Assembly: GCF_003160695.1 (NCBI RefSeq)
Contig: NZ_QGDD01000009.1
Span: 182,217 to 246,216 of the forward strand
Source of the DNA: Nocardioides silvaticus
GTDB taxonomy: Bacteria > Actinomycetota > Actinomycetes > Propionibacteriales > Nocardioidaceae
Direction: 5' to 3'
DNA length: 64,000 nucleotides
Shown here: positions 9,984 to 19,174 of the stretch, piece after piece
How the letters are laid out: every line of letters starts with the position of its first letter
How positions within the stretch are numbered: the stretch's first letter is position 1
Position numbers and translations under genes: made by a program
The notes under the pieces: generated by a model
Seen by the model: the letters and a program-made list of their open reading frames with translations, nothing else
Database searches by the model: none
What the model was told of the DNA's origin: nothing

Positions 9984-11801
9984 ATGACGACTCCCACGCC
10001 CCCGCACACGGGTCGGCCGGAGCGCGACCCGCTCGGACCGGACCCGGACAACCCGCCACCCGCGGGCGTCCACTCCTTGTGGCGACTCCGCTCCTACCTG
10101 CGACCCCACCGCGGCGCGCTGGTGGTCATGCTGACCACCGCGCTCGCCGGCATCGGCGTCGCCATCGCGATCCCCCTGGTCATCCGGGCCCTCATCGACG
10201 GACCTGTCACCGACGGCGAGATCGACCCGGTCCTGCCGCTCGGTCTGCTCGTGCTGGCGCTCGGCGTGCTGGAGGCGTTCCTGACCTGGTTGCGGCGCTG
10301 GATCCAGTCCAACGCCGTCCTCGGCGTCGAGACCGAGATGCGGCGCGACCTCTACGCCCACCTGCAGGCGCTCCCGATGAGCTTCCACAACCGGTGGCAG
10401 TCCGGCCAGCTGCTCTCCCGGGCCACCACCGACCTGTCGTCGATCCGGCGGTTCTTCGGGTTCGGGATGCTGTTCCTGCTCATCAACATCCTCCAGGTCA
10501 CCGCCGTGACCGTCGTGCTGCTCGCGATGTACTGGCCGCTCGGCCTGGTCGTCGCCTTCACGGCCGCGCCGATCATCTGGCTCTCGATGCGTTTCGAGAA
10601 GGAGTACGTCGTCGTCTCGCGGCGGGTGCAGGACGAGCAGGGAGACCTGGCGACCCGGGCCGAGGAGGCCGCGGTCGCGATCCGCGTGATCAAGTCCTTC
10701 GGCCGCAGCCGCTACATCAGCGAGCAGTACGAGACCGCGGCCCGCCAGCTGCACGCCACCTCGATGGAGAAGGTCCGGCTGTCGGCGCGCTTCTGGACCT
10801 TCCTCGAGGTGATCCCCAACTGCGCGGTGGTCCTGGTGCTGCTGCTCGGCGCGATCGGCGTGGGGCGCGGCGCCCTCACCCCTGGTGAGCTGGTCGCGTT
10901 CATCACCCTGATGCTGTCGCTCGTGTGGCCGGTCTCCTCGCTCGGCGTCATCCTGGCGATGGCCCAGGAGGCCATGACGTCCGCGGCCCGGATCCTGGAG
11001 ATCTTCGACACCGAGTCCGCGATCGTCGGCGGCACGCGCACCATCGACCGGCCGCGCGGGCACCTGCGCTTCGAGCACGTCGACTTCGCGTTCCCCGACG
11101 CGCCGGACGAACCGGTGCTGCGCGACGTGAACCTCGACATCAGGCCCGGTGAGACCGTGGCCGTGGTCGGGGCGACCGGCTCGGGCAAGACCAGCCTGAC
11201 CGCGCTCGTGCCGCGGCTCTTCGACGTGACCGGGGGAGCAGTGAGCATCGACGGTGTCGACGTGCGCGAGCTCGACCTCGTCCACCTGCGCCAGCTGGTG
11301 GCGACCGCGTTCGAGGACCCGACGCTGTTCTCGATGAGTGCCCGCGAGAACCTCACCCTCGGTCGCGCCGACGCGACCGACGCGGAGGTCGACGAGGCCC
11401 TCGACGTCGCGCAGGCCGGGTTCGCACGTGACCTGCCGTGGGGGCTCGACACCCGCATCGGCGAGCAGGGGATGGCGCTCTCCGGCGGCCAGCGGCAGCG
11501 GCTCGCCCTGGCGCGGGCGGTCCTCTCGCGCCCGGCCGTCCTCGTCCTCGACGACACCCTCTCCGCGCTCGACGTGCACACCGAGGCACTCGTCGAGGAG
11601 GCGCTGCGCCGGGTGCTGGTCGACACCACCGGTCTGATCGTCGCCCACCGCGCCTCGACCGTGCTGCTCGCCGACCGGGTCGCCCTGCTCCAGGACGGCA
11701 CGATCACCCACGTCGGCGAGCACCGCGAGCTGCTGGCCACCGTGCCGGCGTACCGCGAGCTGCTCGCCGCCGACCCGTCGCTCGAGGAGGCGTCGCTGTG
11801 A
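9984..11801 (+). CDS. ABC exporter half-transporter, subunit 1 (degenerate ATP site)
   Basis: 605 aa. Six membrane helices (about residues 30-320) precede a nucleotide-binding domain with Walker A GATGSGKT (about 394-402), signature LSGGQRQR (about 498) and an H-loop in IVAHRAST. Walker B reads VLVLDDTLSALD: the catalytic glutamate is aspartate. That is the mark of the non-hydrolysing subunit in heterodimeric exporters of the TM287/288 or BmrCD type. The next gene overlaps by 4 bp and carries the canonical glutamate, so the two should form a heterodimer. ATG 9984 is preferred to an upstream ATG at 9945, because a TAGAGT box at 9967-9972 lies between them. Substrate unknown; lipids or drugs are usual. 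Confidence 0.9.
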   Translation: MTTPTPPHTGRPERDPLGPDPDNPPPAGVHSLWRLRSYLRPHRGALVVMLTTALAGIGVAIAIPLVIRALIDGPVTDGEIDPVLPLGLLVLALGVLEAFLTWLRRWIQSNAVLGVETEMRRDLYAHLQALPMSFHNRWQSGQLLSRATTDLSSIRRFFGFGMLFLLINILQVTAVTVVLLAMYWPLGLVVAFTAAPIIWLSMRFEKEYVVVSRRVQDEQGDLATRAEEAAVAIRVIKSFGRSRYISEQYETAARQLHATSMEKVRLSARFWTFLEVIPNCAVVLVLLLGAIGVGRGALTPGELVAFITLMLSLVWPVSSLGVILAMAQEAMTSAARILEIFDTESAIVGGTRTIDRPRGHLRFEHVDFAFPDAPDEPVLRDVNLDIRPGETVAVVGATGSGKTSLTALVPRLFDVTGGAVSIDGVDVRELDLVHLRQLVATAFEDPTLFSMSARENLTLGRADATDAEVDEALDVAQAGFARDLPWGLDTRIGEQGMALSGGQRQRLALARAVLSRPAVLVLDDTLSALDVHTEALVEEALRRVLVDTTGLIVAHRASTVLLADRVALLQDGTITHVGEHRELLATVPAYRELLAADPSLEEASL

Positions 11802-13621
11802 CCGCGTCGGAATGGCGCGGGATCGCCCAGGCCGACGAGGACGAGGCCGCGCTCGAGCGCATCGAGCGCAGGTTCACCGGCGGCTCCGGCCAGCTGCTCC
11901 GGGAGCTCCTGCGCCCCTACAAGTGGGCGATCTGGGGCCTGGTCGCCATCGTCCTCGTCGAGAACGCCGCGCGGCTCTCGATCCCTTACCTGGTCAAGGA
12001 GGGCATCGACACCGGCATCCCGCCGATCCGCGCCGACAACGACCTTGAGCCGCTGTTCGTGATCGTCGGGATCGTGCTGCTCGCGACGCTCACCCAGGCC
12101 GTCGCCCGCAACCTGTTCCTCGTCCGCTCGGGCAAGGTCGGCCAGGACGTGCTCTTCGAGGTGCGCCGCCGCGTGTTCCGCCACTTCCAGGCGCTGAGCC
12201 CGGCCTTCCACGACGAGTACACGTCCGGTCGGGTGATCTCGCGCCAGACCTCCGACGTCGATGCGATCTACGAGATGCTCGAGACCGGCTTCGACGGGCT
12301 GGTGACCGCCGCCCTGACCCTGGTCGGCACCGCCGGGCTGCTGCTCTTCCTCGACTTCGAGCTCGGCCTGGTCGCGCTGGCCTGCGGCCCGTTCCTCTAC
12401 TGGATCACCAACTGGTTCCGGAAGTCGTCGGCGAAAAGCTACCGGGTGACCCGCGAGAAGGTCGCGCTCGTCATCGTCCACTTCGTCGAGTCGATGGGCG
12501 GCATCCGCGCGGTCCAGGCGTTCCGCCGCGAGCCCCGCAACCAGGAGATCTTCGACGACGTCAACGACCAGTACCGCAGCGCCAACCTGGTCGCCTTCCG
12601 GCTGGTCGCCTGGTTCATGCCCGGCATCCGCCTCATCGGCAACGTCACGATCGCCGTCGTGCTCGTCTACGGCGGCTACCTCGCCTATCACGGCGAGGTC
12701 ACCGTCGGCGTGCTCGCGGCGTTCCTGCTCTACCTGCGGCAGTTCTTCGAGCCGATGATGGAGATCAGCCAGTTCTACAACACCTTCCAGTCGGCCTCGG
12801 CCGCGCTCGACAAGCTGGCGGGTGTGCTGCGCGAGCAGCCCGGGGTGCCCGAGCCCGACCGGCCCGAGGCGTTGCCCGCGGCCCGGGGGGACCTGCACTT
12901 CGCGTCGGTCGACTTCGCCTACGTCGACGACCGCAAGGTGCTGCACGACCTCGACCTGCGGGTGCCCGCCGGGCAGACCCTCGCGGTCGTCGGCACCACC
13001 GGTGCCGGCAAGACGACGGTCGCCAAGCTCGCGACGCGGTTCTACGACCCCACCGGCGGCCGGGTGCTCCTCGACGGCGTCGACCTGCGCGACCTCAGCT
13101 CCGACGTGCTGCGCCGGGCGGTCGTGATGGTCACCCAGGAGAACTACCTCTTCTCCGGGACCATCGCCGACAACATCCGGTTCGGCCGGCCCGACGCGAC
13201 GATGGAGCAGGTCGAGGCGGCGACGAAGGCGCTCGGCGCCCACGACTTCATCTCCGCGCTCCCCGACGGCTACGAGACGCACGTCGCCAACCAGGGCGGC
13301 CGGCTCAGCGCGGGCCAGCGCCAGCTGGTGGCGTTCGCCCGCGCGTTCCTCGCCGATCCCGCGGTCCTCATCCTCGACGAGGCCACTTCGTCCCTCGACG
13401 TACCGTCGGAGCGGCTGGTGCAACGTGCGCTGCGGACGGTGCTCGCCGGTCGCACGGCCGTGATCATCGCCCACCGGCTCTCGACCGTCGAGATCGCCGA
13501 CCGGGTGATCGTGATGGAGCACGGCCGGATCGTCGAGGACGGAGCGCCCGCGGACCTGGTAGCAGCCGGGGACGGCCGGTTCTCCGACCTCCACAACGCC
13601 TGGCTCGACTCGCTGGCCTAG
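11798..13621 (+). CDS. ABC exporter half-transporter, subunit 2 (canonical ATPase)
   Basis: 607 aa, membrane domain (about 40-330) plus nucleotide-binding domain: Walker A GTTGAGKT (about 398), Walker B AVLILDEATSSLD with the catalytic Glu (about 525), H-loop IIAHRLSTVE. The signature is LSAGQ, not LSGGQ. Because each ATP site pairs Walker motifs of one subunit with the signature of the other, the good site is built from this Walker B and the partner's LSGGQ. The poor site combines the partner's Asp with this LSAGQ. GTG start overlaps the upstream stop (GTGA). Confidence 0.9.
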   Translation: MTASEWRGIAQADEDEAALERIERRFTGGSGQLLRELLRPYKWAIWGLVAIVLVENAARLSIPYLVKEGIDTGIPPIRADNDLEPLFVIVGIVLLATLTQAVARNLFLVRSGKVGQDVLFEVRRRVFRHFQALSPAFHDEYTSGRVISRQTSDVDAIYEMLETGFDGLVTAALTLVGTAGLLLFLDFELGLVALACGPFLYWITNWFRKSSAKSYRVTREKVALVIVHFVESMGGIRAVQAFRREPRNQEIFDDVNDQYRSANLVAFRLVAWFMPGIRLIGNVTIAVVLVYGGYLAYHGEVTVGVLAAFLLYLRQFFEPMMEISQFYNTFQSASAALDKLAGVLREQPGVPEPDRPEALPAARGDLHFASVDFAYVDDRKVLHDLDLRVPAGQTLAVVGTTGAGKTTVAKLATRFYDPTGGRVLLDGVDLRDLSSDVLRRAVVMVTQENYLFSGTIADNIRFGRPDATMEQVEAATKALGAHDFISALPDGYETHVANQGGRLSAGQRQLVAFARAFLADPAVLILDEATSSLDVPSERLVQRALRTVLAGRTAVIIAHRLSTVEIADRVIVMEHGRIVEDGAPADLVAAGDGRFSDLHNAWLDSLA

Positions 13622-13643
13622 CGCGAGCACTTGACCCGGTCCC

Positions 13644-13649
13644 TAGGCT
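13644..13649 (+). promoter_or_regulatory. -10 element, ABC-2 ATPase gene
   Basis: TAGGCT ends eight bases before the GTG start at 13658, consistent with a leaderless transcript. A TTGACC at 13631-13636 looks like a -35 element but lies only 7 bp away, too close to act with this box. Confidence 0.4.
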
Positions 13650-13657
13650 CGGCTGAC

Positions 13658-14383
13658 GTGACTGCGATCGCAGCGAAGGGTCTGACCAAGCGGTACGGCG
13701 ACCTGACCGCGGTCGACGCGCTCGACCTGACCGTCGCCGCCGGCGAGTTCGTCGGGGTCCTCGGGCCGAACGGAGCCGGCAAGACCACCCTCCTCGAGAT
13801 GCTCGAAGGGCTGCGGAAGCCCGACGCCGGGGAGGTCTCGGTGCTGGGGGAGCCGGCGTGGCCACGCAATCGTGCGCTCCAGCCCCGGATCGGGGTGCAG
13901 CTCCAGGCCTCGGCATTCTTCGAGCGGCTCACCGCGCGCGAGCAGATCCACACCTTCGCGGCGCTCTACCGGGCGCCGGGCAGCGCAGCCGACGAGTGGC
14001 TCGAGCGCGTCGGCCTGGTCGCGAAGGCTGACACCCGGGTCGAGGACCTTTCCGGCGGCCAGGCACAACGACTGTCCATCGCCTGCGCCCTGGTCCACGA
14101 CCCCGAGCTGGTCTTCCTCGACGAGCCGACGGCAGCCCTGGACCCGCAGGCGCGCCGCAACCTCTGGGACCTGCTCGCCGACATCAACGACAGCGGCCGC
14201 ACCGTCGTGCTCACCACGCACCACATGGACGAGGCCGAAACCCTCTGCGACCGGGTGGCGATCGTCGACCACGGCCGCCTGCTCCAGCACGACACCCCGG
14301 CAGCGCTCGTCGCGGCGCACGCCGGCGGGGGCAACCTCGAGGACGTGTTCCTCGCGCTGACCGGCCGGGAGTACCGCGCATGA
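13658..14383 (+). CDS. ABC-2 type transporter ATP-binding protein
   Basis: 241 aa, DrrA/CcmA-like ATPase energising the permease encoded next. Walker A GPNGAGKTT, signature LSGGQAQR, Walker B ELVFLDEPTAALD and H-loop VVLTTHHMDEAE are all intact. The C-terminus EDVFLALTGREYRA is typical of ATPases that work with ABC-2 permeases. The GTG at 13658 is preferred because the TAGGCT box lies just before it. The stop overlaps the permease start (ATGA), so the two are translationally coupled. Likely role: export of a drug, lipid or polysaccharide precursor. Confidence 0.9.
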   Translation: MTAIAAKGLTKRYGDLTAVDALDLTVAAGEFVGVLGPNGAGKTTLLEMLEGLRKPDAGEVSVLGEPAWPRNRALQPRIGVQLQASAFFERLTAREQIHTFAALYRAPGSAADEWLERVGLVAKADTRVEDLSGGQAQRLSIACALVHDPELVFLDEPTAALDPQARRNLWDLLADINDSGRTVVLTTHHMDEAETLCDRVAIVDHGRLLQHDTPAALVAAHAGGGNLEDVFLALTGREYRA

Positions 14384-15456
14384 GGGCCTTCGCCCACACG
14401 CCGTTCGGGGCGCTCTCGATCGCGATCCTGCGGGGCTTCGTCCGGGACCGCGCCGCGCTGTTCTTCGCCGTGGTCTTCCCGCTCATGTTCCTCGTGCTGT
14501 TCGGCGCACTGCTGTCCAACCAGGACCAGTCCGAGATCGACATGATCACCGTCGGGGACGTGCCGCTGCTCGAGGACCTGCCCGCCGACGCGCGGGAGGC
14601 GTTCGAGACCACGTTCGAGGTCGAGGAGTCCGACGACCTCGACGCCGCGCTCGCCGAGGTGCGCGACGGCGACGCCGACGTGGTGGTCGAGCAGAAGGGC
14701 GACACGCTGGTCGCCCACTACACGCAGACCGAGCAGGTCAAGGCGGCCATCACGCAGAGCACGCTGAAGGCGTACGTCGACGGCGCCAACATCGCGGCCT
14801 CCGGCCAGCCGGCCCGCTTCGGCTTCGCGGCGGAACGCGTCGAGGACGAGTCGCTGACCACTATCCAGTTCTTCACCCCCGGCCTGCTCGGCTGGGCGAT
14901 CGCGACGAGCGCCGCGCTCGGTGCGGCCGCCACCCTGCAGGGCTGGCGGCAGACCAAGCTGCTGCGCCGACTCCAGCTGGCGCCGGTCTCGACCGGCACC
15001 GTCGTCGGCGCCCGCGTCGCCGTCACGATCGCGATCGCGCTCGGGCAGACTGCGATCTTCCTCGGCCTCGGTGCCGCGACGCTGGGGTTGAAGCTGACCG
15101 GGTCGTGGTGGATGTCGATCCCGCTGGTCGTGGTCGGCACTCTCTGCTTCATGGCGATCGGGCTGCTGGCCGGTGCGATCGCGAAGTCGACCGAGGGTGC
15201 GGTCAACATGGCCAACTTCTTCGTGCTGCCAATGGCGTTCCTCAGCGGCTCGTTCTTCCCGCTCGACGCGACCCCGCCGTGGTTGCAGCGGGTGAGCGAC
15301 GTGCTCCCGCTCAAGCACCTCAACGAGGGCATGCTCGACGTCCTCGTGCGCGGTCAGGGTCCCTCGGCCGCCCTGGTGCCGCTCACGATCCTGGCCGCGT
15401 TCGCGGTGGTCGTGACGCTGCTCGCGGCGCGCCTGTTCCGCTGGGACACCGCCTAG
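14380..15456 (+). CDS. ABC-2 type transporter permease
   Basis: 358 aa. One N-terminal helix (about 22-42), a long extracytoplasmic loop of about 120 residues rich in Asp/Glu, then five helices from about residue 165 to the end. This is the layout of ABC-2 permeases with a large first loop (YhgE/DrrB-like). The short segment FFPLDATPPWLQRVSDVLPLKHLNEG near the end is typical of the family. Coupled to the ATPase by a 4-bp ATGA overlap. Confidence 0.88.
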   Translation: MRAFAHTPFGALSIAILRGFVRDRAALFFAVVFPLMFLVLFGALLSNQDQSEIDMITVGDVPLLEDLPADAREAFETTFEVEESDDLDAALAEVRDGDADVVVEQKGDTLVAHYTQTEQVKAAITQSTLKAYVDGANIAASGQPARFGFAAERVEDESLTTIQFFTPGLLGWAIATSAALGAAATLQGWRQTKLLRRLQLAPVSTGTVVGARVAVTIAIALGQTAIFLGLGAATLGLKLTGSWWMSIPLVVVGTLCFMAIGLLAGAIAKSTEGAVNMANFFVLPMAFLSGSFFPLDATPPWLQRVSDVLPLKHLNEGMLDVLVRGQGPSAALVPLTILAAFAVVVTLLAARLFRWDTA

Positions 15457-15557
15457 GGGCGAGCGCTCATCCCCACGACGGATTTCATCCGTTCGACCCG
15501 CAGGCTGACTGCCGCTGGGCCTAGGCTGCTCGGGTTCGACACTCTCCAGGAGGCTTC

Positions 15558-17636
15558 ATGTCCCACGTCATCCCGCTGGCCGCCGCAGTTCCTGGGCCGG
15601 TGGTCGACTTCTCGGTGATCCTGGCGCTGCTCGCGCTCATCATCGTGGTGGCGAAGGCCGCCGGCGTGCTGGTGTCGAAGATCGGAGTGCCGCCGGTCGT
15701 CGGCGAGATCGCCGCCGGCGTGCTGCTCGGCCCGAGCCTGCTGGGCGTGGAGCTGAGCGGCGACATCTTTCCGGTCGACCAGCGAGGGTTCCTCGACATC
15801 CTCGCCCGGATGGGCCTGGTGCTCTTCATGTTCGTGGTCGGTCTCGAGCTCGACGTCTCGCTCGTGAAGGGGCGGGGCAAGGTCGCCGGCTCGGTATCGG
15901 TGTCCTCGATCGTGCTGCCGTTCACCCTCGGCATCGGACTGGCCAAGCTCTTCGTCGAGACCGAGGCGACGGCCGGGCTGAAACCGGACGGCGTCGACTT
16001 CTGGCCGTTCGCGCTGTTCATGGGAGCCGCGATGTCGATCACGGCGTTCCCCGTGCTCGCCCGGATCCTCACCGACCGCCGCATGCACCGCACCGAGACC
16101 GGCGGCCTCGCGCTGGCGTGCGCCGCGACCGATGACATCATCGCGTGGACCCTCCTCGCGGTGGTGCTGGCGGCCTCGGGCATCGACGGCGGCCACGGGC
16201 ACCTGCCCTCGTGGGGCATCTACCTCGCCGTCCCCTTCGTGCTGGTGGCCCTGTTCGTGATCCGGCCGGCACTCACCTGGCTCACAGGCGCGTACAAGAA
16301 GGCGGGGGAGCTGACGCCCACGATCCTCTCGGTGGTCCTCGTCGGGATGCTGCTGTTCTCCGCGACCACCGAGGTCATCGGCATCCACTACATCTTCGGC
16401 GCGTTCCTCTTCGGCGCGATCATCCCGCACGAGAACGCCGCCGCCCTGCGCCACGAGATCCTGGTGCGCCTCGAGCAGATCTCGGTGCTGCTCCTGCTGC
16501 CCGTCTTCTTCCTGCTCTCCGGGCTGAAGGTGAACATCCAGGGCCTCGGGTCAGAGCACGTCCTCCCGCTCCTCGCGATCCTCGCGGTCGCGATCATCGG
16601 CAAGTACGTCGGCGCCTACGTCGGCGCCCGGCTGCAGAAGGTCCCGCACTGGCAGGCCAGCTCCCTCGGCCTCCTCATGAACACCCGCGGCCTGACCGAG
16701 CTGATCATCCTCAACGTCGGCCTCGAGAAGGGCCTGCTCAGTCCCGAGCTGTTCACGATGATGGTCATCATGGCCCTCGTCACGACGGTCATGACCGGTC
16801 CGCTGCTCGGCTTCACCTACCCGCAGCGCCGCGTCGCCCGCGACATCGCCGAGGCGGAGCGCGCCGCGCTCGGTGAGGAGGCGGTGGACCGGGTGCTGGT
16901 GCTCAGCCGGCCCGTCGCCGACAACAAGGTCCCGCTGGAGGTCGCGGTCGCGATGCTCGCGGGCGCCCGTCCTGCCGAGATCGTCGTCGCCGACCTCCAG
17001 CCGCAGGGCCGGCTGCTCGACCTCGGCAGCGGCCTGTCCGGCGAGCTCGCCGAGATGGCCGCGGCCATGGAGAGCCAGCAGGTGCTGATCAAGCGCGGCG
17101 AGGAGCTCGGCGTGCCGGTCCGGGTCATCGCGCACCCGAGCGCGGATGTCGAGCAGGACCTGGTCGAGCTGGTGCAGGTGCTCGCCCCGCAGGGCCTCGT
17201 CGTCTGGTCCGACGACCCGTCGATCGAGGCGGTCCTCGCGGTGGTCGACTGCCCGTCGGCCGTCATCGCCGACGGCACCGAGGCCTTCCCCGAGGGCGCA
17301 CCGGTCTCGGTCGCCTGGAGCGCCGACACCGACGGCGACGCGGCCGTCGTCCTCGGTGCCCGGCTCGCTCTCGCCCGCGGCGTGGCCCTCCAGCTGCCGA
17401 CCGAGGGCGGGCGCCGGCTCACCACGATCCGCACCGCGCTCGAGGAGCGCGGGGTGCGGGTCACCGAACCGAGCAAGCCCGATCCCGACTCCGGCCTGTC
17501 GGCGGCCGTCATCGACGTCGCCGCCCACGGCGCCACGCCCCAGGCCACCATCGGCGCCCGGAGCGAGCCGGACGCCGTACCCGTCGACTTTGCGGCGGTG
17601 CCGCTCGGTGAGACGGCCGGAGTGACGGCGGAGTAG
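15558..17636 (+). CDS. Kef-type cation:proton antiporter (CPA2) with C-terminal cytoplasmic domain
   Basis: 692 aa. About twelve membrane helices cover residues 15-420 (Na_H_Exchanger fold; GEIAAGVLLGPSLLG is the family's typical second helix). They are followed by about 260 cytoplasmic residues resembling a universal-stress-protein-like domain (DRVLVLSRPVADNK onward) rather than a RCK/TrkA-N domain. It exchanges K+ or Na+ for protons. AGGAGG at 15548-15553 is a strong ribosome binding site and a TAGGCT box sits at 15522-15527, so this gene has its own leadered promoter. Confidence 0.88.
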   Translation: MSHVIPLAAAVPGPVVDFSVILALLALIIVVAKAAGVLVSKIGVPPVVGEIAAGVLLGPSLLGVELSGDIFPVDQRGFLDILARMGLVLFMFVVGLELDVSLVKGRGKVAGSVSVSSIVLPFTLGIGLAKLFVETEATAGLKPDGVDFWPFALFMGAAMSITAFPVLARILTDRRMHRTETGGLALACAATDDIIAWTLLAVVLAASGIDGGHGHLPSWGIYLAVPFVLVALFVIRPALTWLTGAYKKAGELTPTILSVVLVGMLLFSATTEVIGIHYIFGAFLFGAIIPHENAAALRHEILVRLEQISVLLLLPVFFLLSGLKVNIQGLGSEHVLPLLAILAVAIIGKYVGAYVGARLQKVPHWQASSLGLLMNTRGLTELIILNVGLEKGLLSPELFTMMVIMALVTTVMTGPLLGFTYPQRRVARDIAEAERAALGEEAVDRVLVLSRPVADNKVPLEVAVAMLAGARPAEIVVADLQPQGRLLDLGSGLSGELAEMAAAMESQQVLIKRGEELGVPVRVIAHPSADVEQDLVELVQVLAPQGLVVWSDDPSIEAVLAVVDCPSAVIADGTEAFPEGAPVSVAWSADTDGDAAVVLGARLALARGVALQLPTEGGRRLTTIRTALEERGVRVTEPSKPDPDSGLSAAVIDVAAHGATPQATIGARSEPDAVPVDFAAVPLGETAGVTAE

Positions 17637-17671
17637 CGGCCGCGGGTACGTCACGGCGTCTCGATACGCCG

Positions 17672-17805
17672 TCGCTCGTTCCTCGCGACGGCTACTCGAC
17701 GACCGGAAGGTCGCTCGTTCCTCGCGACGGCTACTCGACGACCGGAAGGTATCGACGACCGGAAGGTCGCTCGTTCCTCGCGACGGCTACTCGACGACCG
17801 GAAAG
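17672..17805. repeat. Three-copy 39-bp intergenic repeat
   Basis: Units at 17672-17710, 17711-17749 and 17767-17805, with a partial copy at 17750-17766. Each runs from TCGCTCGTTCCTCGCGACGG to ACTCGACGACCGGAAGG. A GTCTCGATACG stub precedes them at 17658-17668. The array fills the space between two convergent genes and ends on the base before the FHA-gene stop codon. It belongs to the same repeat class as the 49.5-50.2 kb array. Confidence 0.85.
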
Positions 17806-19173
17806 TCAGGCGCCGCCGGCGTGGGTGTTGTACGCCAGGGTGCGGTGGCCGATCCGGATCCGGGTGCCCTGGACGACGATGTGCTCCGCGCCCGGTGGCA
17901 GCCGCTGCCAGTCCGGCGTCTTCGGCACATGGACGTAGGTGCCGTTGGTGGAGTTGTTGTCGACCAGCACCACGTCCCAGCCTCGCAGCTCGAGGCGCGC
18001 GTGGACGCGCGACACCTGGTTGGACTGGTCGATGATCGGCAGGCCGCGGTAGTCGCCGCTGACGACCCGCTCGTCGGCGCTCGGGTCGCGGCCGAGCAGG
18101 TAGGGCGTGTCGAGCTGGAAGACCGAGCCGTCGTCGAGCACGACGACCCCCAGCGGAGGCCGGACGCCGTTCACCAGCACCGGCGTCTGCTGCACCATGT
18201 TGATGCCGCAGACCGCGCAGAACAGCTGGCGCGGGTCGTTGAAGTGACGGTTCTTGCAGTAGACGCCGCGCACCTCCTCCTTCGCCGGACCGGCCGGCTC
18301 GATGACGCTCGCGTCGTCGACGATCGGCAGTGGCTCGAAGTCGTCGTCCTCGAGGTCGCCGATGAGCACCGACTGGAACCCGATCTGCTCGTCGGGCTGC
18401 GCCGGCGGCAGCGGCCGGCCCACCGGGGGAGCTGCCGGGTGCGGGTGGTCGTGGCCGGCGTGGTCGTCCGCCAGGACGGGCTCGGGCGCCGGCGGTGCCG
18501 CCGGCGTGGGGAAGGCGGGCGGAGGTGGGGCAGCAGGTGCAGCCGGGGGTGCCGGGGGAGCGACGACCTCCTGCGGAGCGGTCGGCTCCGGGGTCTCGGG
18601 CCACACGCCGGGCTCGGCAGCGACCGGCTCGGGAGCGGCCTGGGCGGCAGGCACGTCCGTCGTGCTGGCCGCCATCGCCATCGACGCGCCGCTCGGCGGA
18701 CCTGCTGGTACGGCGAACGCGCCGGCCCGGATGACGCCGCCGTCGAGGCGGAAGCCGGCGCCGGCGTCGGCCGCCGTGGCGCCCGGCAGGGTCACGCTCA
18801 CGGTGTCGACCGGCCAGGGGATGAGGCGCTCGACCCAGGCGAGGGAGTCGGCGCCGGAGATCTGCTCGTCACCGACCGTCACCACGACGTCACCGTCGAC
18901 GAAGACGGCGAGCCCGGTGGAGTGCGGGGCCAGCGCCGCGAAGCCCGGCGACTGGTCGACCGAGGTCGACAGCATCAACGCGTAGCCGCGCACGAGCTGA
19001 CGGCCCTGGCCGCCGTTGGCCGCCACCATCTGCGCGTGGTCGACGTACGGCCGCACGACCTCGGGGTCGGTGGAGCCGACCAGCAGCACGACCGGTCCGA
19101 TCCGGGCGAGGGTGCCCTCGCCGGGCCCGGGGACGACGGTGGCGCGGGCCCAGTCCTCCGCTGACTGCTTCAC
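17806..19173 (-). CDS. FHA domain protein with zinc ribbon
   Basis: 455 aa. The first 165 residues form an uncharacterised globular domain (VVLLVGSTDPEVVRPYVDHAQ). A Pro/Ala-rich linker follows (about 180-265). A short zinc ribbon at about 303-323 has C306, H310 and the CAVCG pair. A C-terminal FHA domain spans about 345-447, with GRDPSADERVV, SRVHA and NNSTNGT, which bind phosphothreonine. It is probably a cytoplasmic adaptor that docks a kinase substrate. GTG start one base after the stop of the upstream membrane-protein gene, so they form an operon. Kinases and a PP2C phosphatase lie within 8 kb. The stop abuts an intergenic repeat. Confidence 0.82.
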   Translation of the reverse strand: MKQSAEDWARATVVPGPGEGTLARIGPVVLLVGSTDPEVVRPYVDHAQMVAANGGQGRQLVRGYALMLSTSVDQSPGFAALAPHSTGLAVFVDGDVVVTVGDEQISGADSLAWVERLIPWPVDTVSVTLPGATAADAGAGFRLDGGVIRAGAFAVPAGPPSGASMAMAASTTDVPAAQAAPEPVAAEPGVWPETPEPTAPQEVVAPPAPPAAPAAPPPPAFPTPAAPPAPEPVLADDHAGHDHPHPAAPPVGRPLPPAQPDEQIGFQSVLIGDLEDDDFEPLPIVDDASVIEPAGPAKEEVRGVYCKNRHFNDPRQLFCAVCGINMVQQTPVLVNGVRPPLGVVVLDDGSVFQLDTPYLLGRDPSADERVVSGDYRGLPIIDQSNQVSRVHARLELRGWDVVLVDNNSTNGTYVHVPKTPDWQRLPPGAEHIVVQGTRIRIGHRTLAYNTHAGGA

Positions 19174-19174
19174 G

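Noticed and set aside
10712..13630. 972-codon antisense frame across the ABC exporter genes
   Set aside because: Same bias effect; it crosses two real genes and has no recognisable motif.
13631..13636. TTGACC as -35 of the ABC-2 ATPase promoter
   Set aside because: Only 7 bp from the TAGGCT box; a functional pair needs about 17 bp.
15456..15474. GC hairpin after the ABC-2 permease as a terminator
   Set aside because: The stem is short with a bulge and no T run follows; left unassigned.
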